From positions 5,197,001 through 5,261,000 of the forward strand of contig NZ_VAWE01000001.1 in assembly GCF_005795905.1 (NCBI RefSeq): a stretch of DNA of 64,000 nt. The letters run 5' to 3'. The DNA comes from Streptomyces marianii. GTDB lineage: Bacteria; Actinomycetota; Actinomycetes; Streptomycetales; Streptomycetaceae. Under the pieces are notes generated by a model that saw only the letters and a list, made by a program, of their open reading frames with translations, was not told where the DNA came from and did no database searches. The position numbers and the translations under genes were made by a program. Shown one piece after another: positions 8,658-16,138 of this stretch (its first letter is position 1; the number at the start of each line of letters is the position of its first letter).

Positions 8658-9968
8658 CTACAGACGTCCCGCTGCCTTGAGCGCCAGGTAGGCATCGGCC
8701 AGAGCCGGTGCGAGGCTCTCCGGAGTGGCGTCGACCACGGTTACTCCGTGGTGCTGGAGCTGTTCCGCCGTGCGGCGGCGCTGCAGCTGGGCCTGGGTGC
8801 CGGCGGCGGCCTCGTACACCGCGTCCAGGCTGCCGCGGGCGCCGGACATCTTCTTGATGTGCGGATCCGCGACCGAGGCGACCATCACCGAGTGGCGCTG
8901 CGTGAGTTGCGGTAGCACCGGCAGGAGGCCCTCTTCGATGGGGGCGGCGTCCAGGCTGGTCAGCAGCACGACGAGAGAGCGCCGGGGGGCGTGCTTGAGC
9001 GTCGCCGCGCTGAGGCCACGGGCGTCCGTCTCCACCAACTCCGGTTCCAGAGGTGCCATGGCGTCGACCATGGCCGGCAGGATTTCCCGAGCCGCTCGAC
9101 CCTGTACCCGGGCGCGGACGCGGCGGTCGTAGGCCAGCAGGTCCACACGGTCACCCGCACGGGTGGCGAGTGCGGTGAGGAGGAGAGCGGCGTCCATGGC
9201 CGCGTCCAGACGTGGGACGTCGCCCACCCTTCCGGCCGCGGTACGGCCCGTGTCCAGCACGATCAAGATGTGACGATCCCGCTCCGGCCGCCAGGTGCGG
9301 ACGGCGACGGTGGTCTGCCGGGCGGTGGCGCGCCAGTCGATGGAGCGGGTGTCGTCCCCCGGCACGTACTCGCGGAGGCTGTCGAACTCTGTGCCCTCCC
9401 CACGGGTCAGCACACTGGTCCTGCCGTCGAGTTCGCGGAGGCGGGCCAGCCGGGACGGCAGGTGCTTGCGGCTCGTGAAGGGCGGCAGGACGCGGACCGT
9501 CCAGGGAACCCGGTGGTTCCCCTGGCGGGCGGCGAGCCCGAGCGGTCCGTAGGAACGGACCGTGACGAGTTCGGCGTGGCGGTCACCGCGGCGGGTGGGG
9601 CGAAGGACCGTCCTGAGACGGCGGCGCTCGCCGGCCGGCACCGTCACCGTGTGTCGTGATTCGGTCTGCTCGGTTCCTGGGACCCAACTGCTCGGTGGCC
9701 AGGCGTCGCGCAGGCGGGCGCGCAGCCGCCGCGAGGAGACGTTGGTGATCATGAGCTGGACTTCCGCGCTGTTGCCGAGTCGAACGGACGACTCACCGGT
9801 TCGGGTGAACTGGAGAGTTCGGACTGGTGCGGCCAGGACGTAGTCGCACAGAATTGCTACTGAGAGTGGTGCGTTGACGGCCAGGATCCCCTGCCAGCTG
9901 GGTGCGAGGAGCCCGACGGGAATGGAGCCGAGAGCGGCGAGGAGGGCCGCTCGTCCGGTGAGGACCAT
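8658..9968 (-). CDS. DUF58 domain protein
   Basis: 436 residues, last gene of a leftward five-gene operon. Two N-terminal hydrophobic segments (about 5-45) anchor it in the membrane, followed by a beta-rich region and the DUF58 core GTEFDSLREYVPGDD...RSIDWRATAR (192-217), then a von Willebrand A-like domain (HILIVLDTGRT, LDAAMDAALLL, RSLVVLLTSLD). In this family the DUF58 protein works with the MoxR AAA+ ATPase encoded just upstream; the gap is only 11 bp. A role in chaperone-type assembly of membrane or envelope complexes is inferred from family context and not shown. The dispersed repeat A follows its stop. Confidence 0.88.
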   Translation of the reverse strand: MVLTGRAALLAALGSIPVGLLAPSWQGILAVNAPLSVAILCDYVLAAPVRTLQFTRTGESSVRLGNSAEVQLMITNVSSRRLRARLRDAWPPSSWVPGTEQTESRHTVTVPAGERRRLRTVLRPTRRGDRHAELVTVRSYGPLGLAARQGNHRVPWTVRVLPPFTSRKHLPSRLARLRELDGRTSVLTRGEGTEFDSLREYVPGDDTRSIDWRATARQTTVAVRTWRPERDRHILIVLDTGRTAAGRVGDVPRLDAAMDAALLLTALATRAGDRVDLLAYDRRVRARVQGRAAREILPAMVDAMAPLEPELVETDARGLSAATLKHAPRRSLVVLLTSLDAAPIEEGLLPVLPQLTQRHSVMVASVADPHIKKMSGARGSLDAVYEAAAGTQAQLQRRRTAEQLQHHGVTVVDATPESLAPALADAYLALKAAGRL

Positions 9969-9979
9969 GACGTACCGCC

Positions 9980-10963
9980 TCAGCGGGGGACGGGGACGTG
10001 GGCGAGGATGGCGGTGATGACCGAGTCCGCCGTGACGCCTTCCATCTCGGCTTCCGGCCGGAGCTGGATGCGATGACGGAGGGTGGGCAGGGCGAGGGCC
10101 TTCACGTCGTCGGGGGTGACGTAGCCGCGTCCCGTGAGCCAGGCCCAGGCCCGCGCAGTGGAGAGCAGGGCGGTGGCGCCTCGGGGAGAGACGCCGAGGC
10201 TGAGTGAGGGGGAGTCACGGGTGGCACGGCAGATATCGACGACATAGCCCGCGATCTCGGCGGAGACCGAGGTCTTGGCGACGGCCGTCCGGGCGGCTTC
10301 CAGGTCAGCGGGTGTGGCGACGGGGCGGAGCCCGGCGGCCTGCAGGTCGCGCGGGTTGAAGCCTTCGGCGTGCCTGGCGAGGACGTTGATCTCGTCGTCG
10401 CGAGACGGCAGCGGCACGGTCAGCTTCAGCAGGAAGCGGTCGAGTTGCGCCTCGGGCAGGGGGTATGTGCCCTCGTACTCGACCGGGTTCTGAGTCGCGG
10501 CCACCAGGAACGGCTCGGGGAGAGGGCGAGGTGTGCCGTCGACGGTGACCTGGCGCTCCTCCATGGCTTCCAGCAGCGATGACTGGGTCTTCGGCGGTGT
10601 CCTGTTGATCTCGTCGGCCAGCAGGAGGTTGGTGAAGACCGGCCCCGGCTGGAAGGAGAACTCCGCGGTCCGCGCGTCATAGACCAGAGAGCCGGTGACG
10701 TCGCTGGGCATGAGGTCCGGGGTGAACTGGACCCGCTTGGTGTCCAGTTCGAGCGAAGCGGCCAGGGCCCGCACGAGGAGGGTCTTGGCTACGCCGGGGA
10801 CTCCTTCGAGGAGGACATGGCCACGACAGAGCAGGGCCACGACCAGTCCGGTGACTGCGGAGTCCTGACCGACCACGGCCTTCGCGATCTCGGTGCGCAG
10901 GGCCTCCAGCGAGGCGCGTGCGTCGTCCGAGTGCTCGGCGGTCTCGGGGGTCGGGGCGCTCAT
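9980..10963 (-). CDS. MoxR-family AAA+ ATPase
   Basis: 327 residues. Walker A is GVPGVAKT (54-61), Walker B LLLADEIN (113-120), sensor 1 ATQNP (156-160), and a C-terminal helical lid contains SPRGATALLSTARAWA. The overall FTPDLMPSDVTG and EGTYPLPEAQLDRF motifs are diagnostic of MoxR/RavA-type ATPases. Its ATG overlaps the end of the DUF4350 gene by 4 bp (stop at 10960), indicating translational coupling. It probably remodels a client together with the VWA-containing DUF58 partner downstream. Position and length are standard for the family. Confidence 0.92.
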   Translation of the reverse strand: MSAPTPETAEHSDDARASLEALRTEIAKAVVGQDSAVTGLVVALLCRGHVLLEGVPGVAKTLLVRALAASLELDTKRVQFTPDLMPSDVTGSLVYDARTAEFSFQPGPVFTNLLLADEINRTPPKTQSSLLEAMEERQVTVDGTPRPLPEPFLVAATQNPVEYEGTYPLPEAQLDRFLLKLTVPLPSRDDEINVLARHAEGFNPRDLQAAGLRPVATPADLEAARTAVAKTSVSAEIAGYVVDICRATRDSPSLSLGVSPRGATALLSTARAWAWLTGRGYVTPDDVKALALPTLRHRIQLRPEAEMEGVTADSVITAILAHVPVPR

Positions 10964-12174
10964 GAAGTGCGTACCTCTCTTTCGAGGGCGTCCAGTTGGT
11001 CAGCCAGGCGGATGAGTGAGGCGTCGTCGGCAGGGGCCGGTCCGAAGAGCAGAGCCCGGAGGTCGCGGTCGCTGTTGCGCAGATGTGCCGAGACAGCCGG
11101 GAGGAGGAGGTCGGGTGAATGGACGTCCGCGAGGGTGACGCCCAGGAGGGGAGCCAGCCGGTTCCGTGTGGCCTGGCGGAGGGCGGAGGCGGCGCGGTCG
11201 CGGGCGTTCGCCTTGCGGTAGAGGCGCGCCCGGCCCTCGGTGGACTCGGAGGCACGCACGGCCGCGGGCAGCCGTTCGCTGACGAGCGGCCCGAGCCGGC
11301 GGGCACGCCATACGGCGGCGATCACGGCGGCGACGGCGAGTTGAAGGGTGGCCCAGAGCCATCCGGAAGGGATGAGCCGGCCGATGCCGGTATGGCCATC
11401 CCCTCGCCCGTCGCGGGTGCCGTCGTCCCCGGCGGCCGATCCATCGGAGAGGGAAGGGAGGTACCAGACCAGATGAGGGCGGGAACTGAGCAGCTGGAGG
11501 GCGAGCGACGCGTTGCCCTCCTTGCCGAGCCGTTCGTTGTAGAGGATGTCGGGGGAGCCGAGGAGTACGGTGTCGCCGGTTCCGGGAGCGTCGGTCCGGA
11601 GCAGCGTGGGGAGTCCGTTGACGAGGTAGCAGGAGTCGCTGCCGAGGGTGTTGTCGGTGATGTAGCGCTCGCCGCCGAGATCGGCGCTTCCGGCTCGCCG
11701 GGCTGCCGGGAAGGTGCACTGCGGCTCACGCGCGGAGACCGGGGCGGGTGTGCTGGCCGAGGTTCCGGGGGCGAGGGTGCCGACGGAGTCAGGGCCGGGG
11801 GCGAGGAGGACGGAACGGCCGCCGGAGGAGGCCATCGCCTTTTGCAGGGCGTCCTGTTGACTGCTGCTCAGCAGGTCGGGCCCGGCGACCAGCAGGGTGG
11901 TGCCGGGGCCCGTCGCGGCGGTGGCTTCACCCAGGGTGGTGACCACGCGAGTGGTGACGCCTCCGTCCTTGAGCAGTTCGGCGACGGCGCGGCTGCCGGA
12001 GGGGCCGGTGGAGCGCGGGTCGAGGCGGCCGTGGCCGCCGTCGGAGCGGATGACCGCGATGACGAACCCGGCCACGACGAGGACCACGAGCGCGAGCAGG
12101 ATTCCCCGGCTTCGGATCCAGACCTGGTGGGTGGTCGGAGACACCGCGGTGGTGCCGGTCGTGGCCCCGGTCAT
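10960..12174 (-). CDS. DUF4350 domain membrane protein
   Basis: I start it at the ATG at 12174 (404 residues) because this overlaps the upstream stop as ATGA; the much longer open frame to 12831 is a shadow of the DUF4129 gene. The product has a membrane helix at about 25-42 (ILLALVVLVVAGFVIAVI) and an extracytoplasmic region with DPRSTGPSGSRAVAELLKDGG and TTLLVAGPDLLS, typical of DUF4350. A second helix (LWATLQLAVAAVIAAVW) precedes a cytoplasmic helical tail. DUF4350 proteins regularly accompany MoxR/DUF58 operons; their biochemical role is unknown. Confidence 0.85.
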   Translation of the reverse strand: MTGATTGTTAVSPTTHQVWIRSRGILLALVVLVVAGFVIAVIRSDGGHGRLDPRSTGPSGSRAVAELLKDGGVTTRVVTTLGEATAATGPGTTLLVAGPDLLSSSQQDALQKAMASSGGRSVLLAPGPDSVGTLAPGTSASTPAPVSAREPQCTFPAARRAGSADLGGERYITDNTLGSDSCYLVNGLPTLLRTDAPGTGDTVLLGSPDILYNERLGKEGNASLALQLLSSRPHLVWYLPSLSDGSAAGDDGTRDGRGDGHTGIGRLIPSGWLWATLQLAVAAVIAAVWRARRLGPLVSERLPAAVRASESTEGRARLYRKANARDRAASALRQATRNRLAPLLGVTLADVHSPDLLLPAVSAHLRNSDRDLRALLFGPAPADDASLIRLADQLDALEREVRTS

Positions 12175-12860
12175 CCGGTTGCCCCCGGGGCCGTGGCCGT
12201 CAGATCCGGCTTGGTGCGCCCCAGTTCGGTGTCGAGGTCCCGCAGACGTGTGTACGCGTGCTGGTCGGCGGTGCGTCCGCCGTATGTGACGTCGTCGAAG
12301 GTACGGGCCGCCGTGCGCAGCGCGTCGGTGTGGCCGGGCAGAGGGCGTCCGGCTTCCGCGGCGGCCTCGTCGGCGGTGCGGCTGGGGCGGGGCTCGAGCA
12401 GGGCGCGTTCCTCGAGGGAGCGGACGATGGCGCGCATCCGTTCCTGGACCGCCTGGTTCCAGCGTCCCGCGGCGGCGTGCGTCTCGGCGGTCGCCCGGTG
12501 CTCGGCAGCGCTGCGGGGGCGGTCGTCGAAGAGCGCGTCCCCTGTGGTGAGCGTGCGGTGCGGGGTGCCCAGCCGCCACCACAGTGCGGCGACCAGCGCG
12601 GCGACGAGCAGGGCGATGACGGCGAGCCCGAGCGGACCGCCGGGTGAGGCTCCCGCCACCGTGTCGAGCACCTCGGCGAGCCACTCCCAGAAGCTGTTGA
12701 GGGCGCGCTCGACCAGGTTGGGGTCGTTCTCGTGGTACATCGGCTTGGACAGCTCGCGTTCGGCCGCCTCCCTCGCGGGCACGCGCGGGAGGTCCACGGG
12801 CACGTCGTCGTCGACGTGGGCCCGCGGCCACGCCCTGGTCGCTCCTCCCGTGACGGACAC
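12171..12860 (-). CDS. DUF4129 domain membrane protein
   Basis: 229 residues with one central membrane helix (about 76-94, LGLAVIALLVAALVAALWW). The DUF4129 region follows it: AAGRWNQAVQERMRAIVRSLEERALLEPRPSRTADEAA, with the family's RTADE motif, and ends in FDDVTYGGRTAD. It overlaps the DUF4350 gene by 4 bp and lies 4 bp after the upstream membrane protein gene, so it is translated within the operon. The function of DUF4129 is not established; fusion of this domain to transglutaminase-like enzymes elsewhere suggests a link to protein modification or envelope assembly. Confidence 0.85.
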   Translation of the reverse strand: MSVTGGATRAWPRAHVDDDVPVDLPRVPAREAAERELSKPMYHENDPNLVERALNSFWEWLAEVLDTVAGASPGGPLGLAVIALLVAALVAALWWRLGTPHRTLTTGDALFDDRPRSAAEHRATAETHAAAGRWNQAVQERMRAIVRSLEERALLEPRPSRTADEAAAEAGRPLPGHTDALRTAARTFDDVTYGGRTADQHAYTRLRDLDTELGRTKPDLTATAPGATG

Positions 12861-12864
12861 GGCA

Positions 12865-14079
12865 TCAGCTCCTGGGGGTGTCGTCGCCCGGTGCCGCGCC
12901 GTGGTCGTTGACGCCCGCCGCCCTGGCCAGTTCGAGGTCGAGAGCCTCGCGGCGGATGCGTTGGTCGACGTAGAGGAGCACGGTGACGCCCGCCGAGATC
13001 GGATAGGTGATGGACGAGGCGACCACCGCGCCGATGCCGGTGATGATCAGGAAGGGCCAGCCGAACTCCGGTGTGCGGCCCGAGAACAGTCCGCTGAGGC
13101 CCTCACCGTCGACGGTGTAGGCGATCAGGCCGAACGGGATGTTGATGATCAGGGAGACCAGGAAGGTCAGCAGCATCGTGAGCAGCAGGATGCCGAAGAC
13201 CCGCCACCATGCTCCGCGCACCAGCTTCGCCGAGCGCCGCATCGACTGGACGACGCCCTGCCGTTCCAGCATGAGGGCGGGCGAAGCGAGTGCGAACCGG
13301 ACCATCAGCCAGACGGCGACGACCGCGCCGGCGATCCCGCCGAGTGCGGCGAAGGCGGCGCCGCCCTCGGAGCCCAGGAGCAGGCCCGGCAGCAGTCCGA
13401 TGGCGAGCACCGTGGTGGCGATCAGCGGCAGCAGCAGGGTGAGGCCGAGGAGTTGGGGCAGTCGCGGTCGCGCCTCGCGCCACGCGTCGGACAGCGTGAC
13501 GTCGCGGCCCAGTACCGAGCGGCTGATGACCACGGTCAGCAGGGCGGTGGTGAAGAGCGTTGCGATCAGAGTGATCGCCATGACCGGTGCCGTGCCCACG
13601 AGCGTCGCGTTGAGCTGGTCCCCCAGCTGGCTCAGGGCTTCCTCAGGAGTGGCGTTCGGATCCACCCTGGGGGGCTGTGGGACGAGATAGCGCTGGACGA
13701 GGATGTCGCAGATCTGGGTGATAACGGAGACCGTGATCGTGATGCCCAGGACCGTGCGCCAGTGCGCGCGCAGGGTGGACACCGCGCCGTCGAGGATCTC
13801 GCCGACTCCGAGCGGGCGCAGCGGGATCACTCCGGGCTTCGCGGCCGGCGGCTGTCCCCAGCCGCCTCGTTGCGGTCCGCCACCCCAGCCCGGTCCGCCG
13901 GTCCGCGGGGGCACGGGGCCGCCGCCGGGTCCGGTCGGCGGGGCCCACCGACCCCCGGGCGGCTGTTCCTTGGACCATTTCGAGGAGGTGTCGGGAGCGT
14001 CGGCGGGGCCGGGCGCTCCGGCATCCCGGTCGTCGGACGGGGAGGATCCGGGCGAGGCCCAGCCCGGAGTGTCGTTCAC
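12865..14079 (-). CDS. Membrane protein, glycerophosphodiester phosphodiesterase membrane-domain type
   Basis: 404 residues and the first gene of the leftward MoxR operon. The N-terminal 80 residues are Pro/Gly-rich and low complexity (RWAPPTGPGGGP, GGGPQRGGWGQ). Six or so hydrophobic helices follow, with the motif IPLRPLGVGEILDGAVSTLRAHWRTVL, which is the start of the membrane domain often annotated glycerophosphoryl diester phosphodiesterase membrane domain. No catalytic phosphodiesterase domain is present. It may scaffold the MoxR/DUF58 system in the membrane; this is inferred from gene order only. Confidence 0.8.
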   Translation of the reverse strand: MNDTPGWASPGSSPSDDRDAGAPGPADAPDTSSKWSKEQPPGGRWAPPTGPGGGPVPPRTGGPGWGGGPQRGGWGQPPAAKPGVIPLRPLGVGEILDGAVSTLRAHWRTVLGITITVSVITQICDILVQRYLVPQPPRVDPNATPEEALSQLGDQLNATLVGTAPVMAITLIATLFTTALLTVVISRSVLGRDVTLSDAWREARPRLPQLLGLTLLLPLIATTVLAIGLLPGLLLGSEGGAAFAALGGIAGAVVAVWLMVRFALASPALMLERQGVVQSMRRSAKLVRGAWWRVFGILLLTMLLTFLVSLIINIPFGLIAYTVDGEGLSGLFSGRTPEFGWPFLIITGIGAVVASSITYPISAGVTVLLYVDQRIRREALDLELARAAGVNDHGAAPGDDTPRS

Positions 14080-14107
14080 GGTCGTCCACCTCGTGGATGT
14101 GTCGCGG

Positions 14108-14128
14108 AGCCGGCTCGGCGAGCCGGCT
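14108..14128. promoter_or_regulatory. 21-bp inverted repeat between divergent genes
   Basis: Ten bases on each side of a single central base are perfectly complementary (AGCCGGCTCG and CGAGCCGGCT). It lies in the 182-bp gap between the divergent MoxR-operon and mtnA genes, 29 bp from the first and 134 bp from the second start. It could be an operator for either direction; the bound protein is unknown. Confidence 0.4.
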
Positions 14129-14261
14129 GGGTCACGGCGCCTGTCCGCACGTCAGGGCGGCAGGCTGGCAGCCATCGTGCCACGCACCGGCCGCGGGCGG
14201 GCCGGGCCGTGGATCTCGTTCTCTCCTGCATTGTGCGTGCGTCAGCGGGCAGACTGGGCGG

Positions 14262-15443
14262 ATGGCTGATCAGTACGTACAAACCCTCGACGGCGAACAG
14301 CCCCCCGGGCTCGACTCGCTGCGTTGGGACGAGCTCCCGGAAGGCCCGGTGCTGGTTCTGCTGGACCAGCGCAGATTGCCGGCCGAAGAGGCGGAGCTGG
14401 TGTGCACCGACGTCCCGGCCCTGGTGGAGGCGATCCGGACCTTGGCCGTGCGCGGTGCGCCCCTGCTGGGGATCGCCGGGGCATACGGGGTCGCGCTGGC
14501 CGCGGCACGGGGCTACGACGTGGCGGAAGCGGCGTCGCTGTTGGAGGCGGCGCGGCCCACCGCCGTGAACCTCGGCTACGGGGTGCGGCGGGCCGCAGGT
14601 GCGTACGAGACGGCGGCCGGCAGGGGCGCGGACACGGAGCAGGCGGCCGCCGCCGTACTGGCCGAGGCGCGGCAGCTGCACCGCGAGGACGCCGAGGCGA
14701 GCAAGCGGATGGCGTGGCACGGGCTCGCGCTGCTGGACGAGCTGCTGCCCGGTGGCAGCCACCGGGTCCTGACGCACTGCAACACCGGGAGGCTGGTCTC
14801 CGGCGGTGAGGGCACGGCGTTCGCGGTGGCGCTAGCGGCGCACAGGGCGGGCCGACTGCGCAGACTGTGGGTGGACGAGACCCGGCCGCTGCTGCAGGGC
14901 GCGCGACTGACCGCGTACGAGGCGGCCCGGAACGGGATGGCGTACACCCTGCTCACGGACAACGCGGCCGGATCGCTGTTCGCGGCGGGAGAGGTCGACG
15001 CCGTGCTGGTCGGTGCCGACCGGATCGCGGTGGACGGCTCCGTTGCCAACAAGGTGGGCAGCTATCCGCTCGCCGTCCTCGCCCGGTACCACCATGTGCC
15101 GTTCATCGTGGTGGCGCCGACCACGACCGTGGATCCGGCGACGCCCGACGGCGCGTCGATCGAGGTGGAGCAGCGGCCCGGGCAGGAGGTGACGGAGCTG
15201 CCCGCGCCGGAGATGGTGACCGGTGTCACAGCTCTCCCTGAGCCGCGCTCATCGGAGGCCGCCTCCGGTGCCCCCGGGGCGCCGGTCGCGCCGGTGGGGA
15301 CCCAGGCGTACAACCCCGCGTTCGATGTGACACCGCCGGAACTCGTGACCGCGATCGTCACGGAGGAAGGGGCCGTCTCCCCGGTCACCGGGGCCGGGAT
15401 CGCCGAGCTGTGTTCCAGGTCACGCCAGGTAACGATTAGCTAA
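14262..15443 (+). CDS. mtnA: S-methyl-5-thioribose-1-phosphate isomerase
   Basis: Methionine-salvage enzyme that converts methylthioribose-1-phosphate to methylthioribulose-1-phosphate. I use the ATG at 14262 (393 residues); the frame is open upstream to 14097 but MADQYVQTLDGE fits the normal N-terminus. Visible family motifs are RGAPLLGIAGAYG, the catalytic Cys in HCNTGRLVSGGEGTA (Cys173), DETRPLLQGARLTAYE and the catalytic Asp in GADRIAVDGSVANKVGSYP (Asp253). A Pro/Ala-rich insert lies before the conserved C-terminal AYNPAFDVTPPELVTAIVTEEG. The gene ends 4 bp before mtrA, the usual Streptomyces order. Confidence 0.93.
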   Translation: MADQYVQTLDGEQPPGLDSLRWDELPEGPVLVLLDQRRLPAEEAELVCTDVPALVEAIRTLAVRGAPLLGIAGAYGVALAAARGYDVAEAASLLEAARPTAVNLGYGVRRAAGAYETAAGRGADTEQAAAAVLAEARQLHREDAEASKRMAWHGLALLDELLPGGSHRVLTHCNTGRLVSGGEGTAFAVALAAHRAGRLRRLWVDETRPLLQGARLTAYEAARNGMAYTLLTDNAAGSLFAAGEVDAVLVGADRIAVDGSVANKVGSYPLAVLARYHHVPFIVVAPTTTVDPATPDGASIEVEQRPGQEVTELPAPEMVTGVTALPEPRSSEAASGAPGAPVAPVGTQAYNPAFDVTPPELVTAIVTEEGAVSPVTGAGIAELCSRSRQVTIS

Positions 15444-15447
15444 TGGG

Positions 15448-16137
15448 ATGATGTCGACTATGAAGGGACGCGTCCTTGTCGTCGACGACGACACCGCACT
15501 GGCCGAGATGCTCGGCATCGTGCTGCGTGGTGAAGGGTTCGAGCCGTCGTTCGTAGCGGACGGCGACAAGGCACTCGCCGCATTCCGGGAGACCAAACCG
15601 GACCTCGTGCTGCTCGATCTCATGTTGCCAGGCCGGGACGGCATCGAGGTGTGCCGGCTCATCCGGGCGGAGTCGGGTGTGCCGATCGTCATGCTCACGG
15701 CCAAGAGCGACACCGTCGACGTGGTGGTCGGGCTGGAGTCCGGTGCCGACGACTACATCGTCAAGCCGTTCAAGCCGAAGGAGCTGGTGGCCCGCATCCG
15801 GGCCAGGCTGCGGAGGTCCGAGGAGCCCGCGCCGGAGCAGCTCGCGATCGGTGACCTGGTCATCGACGTGGCCGGGCACTCCGTGAAGCGCGACGGTCAG
15901 TCGATCGCGCTCACCCCGCTCGAGTTCGACCTGCTCGTGGCGCTCGCCCGCAAGCCGTGGCAGGTGTTCACGCGCGAGGTGCTGCTCGAGCAGGTGTGGG
16001 GTTACCGGCACGCGGCGGACACCCGTCTGGTGAACGTGCATGTGCAGCGGCTGCGCTCCAAGGTCGAGAAGGACCCGGAGCGGCCGGAGATCGTCGTGAC
16101 CGTGCGCGGTGTCGGTTACAAGGCCGGACCGAGCTGA
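15448..16137 (+). CDS. mtrA: Response regulator MtrA
   Basis: 229-residue OmpR/PhoB-family DNA-binding regulator. The receiver domain has the acidic pocket VVDDD (11-15), phospho-acceptor Asp57 in LLDLMLPGRDG, and K in VKPFKPKEL; the C-terminal winged helix ends in LVNVHVQRLRSKVEKDPERP and VRGVGYKAG. The sequence is nearly the invariant actinobacterial MtrA. In Streptomyces MtrA governs development, cell-cycle and antibiotic genes. Three in-frame ATGs are present (15448, 15451, 15460); none has a strong ribosome site, so the exact start is uncertain by four residues. mtrB follows after 1 bp. Confidence 0.97.
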   Translation: MMSTMKGRVLVVDDDTALAEMLGIVLRGEGFEPSFVADGDKALAAFRETKPDLVLLDLMLPGRDGIEVCRLIRAESGVPIVMLTAKSDTVDVVVGLESGADDYIVKPFKPKELVARIRARLRRSEEPAPEQLAIGDLVIDVAGHSVKRDGQSIALTPLEFDLLVALARKPWQVFTREVLLEQVWGYRHAADTRLVNVHVQRLRSKVEKDPERPEIVVTVRGVGYKAGPS

Positions 16138-16138
16138 C

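Noticed and set aside
12175..12831. N-terminal extension of the DUF4350 gene
   Set aside because: The extension is an Arg-rich shadow of the DUF4129 gene; the ATG at 12174 with ATGA overlap is the natural start.
11119..14568. Long + strand frame across the MoxR operon
   Set aside because: Antisense to four genes with clear motifs; no ribosome site or homology.
15420..15447. Possible separate mtrA promoter with TAGCTAAT
   Set aside because: These bases are the coding end and stop of mtnA; promoter-likeness could not be separated from coding constraint.
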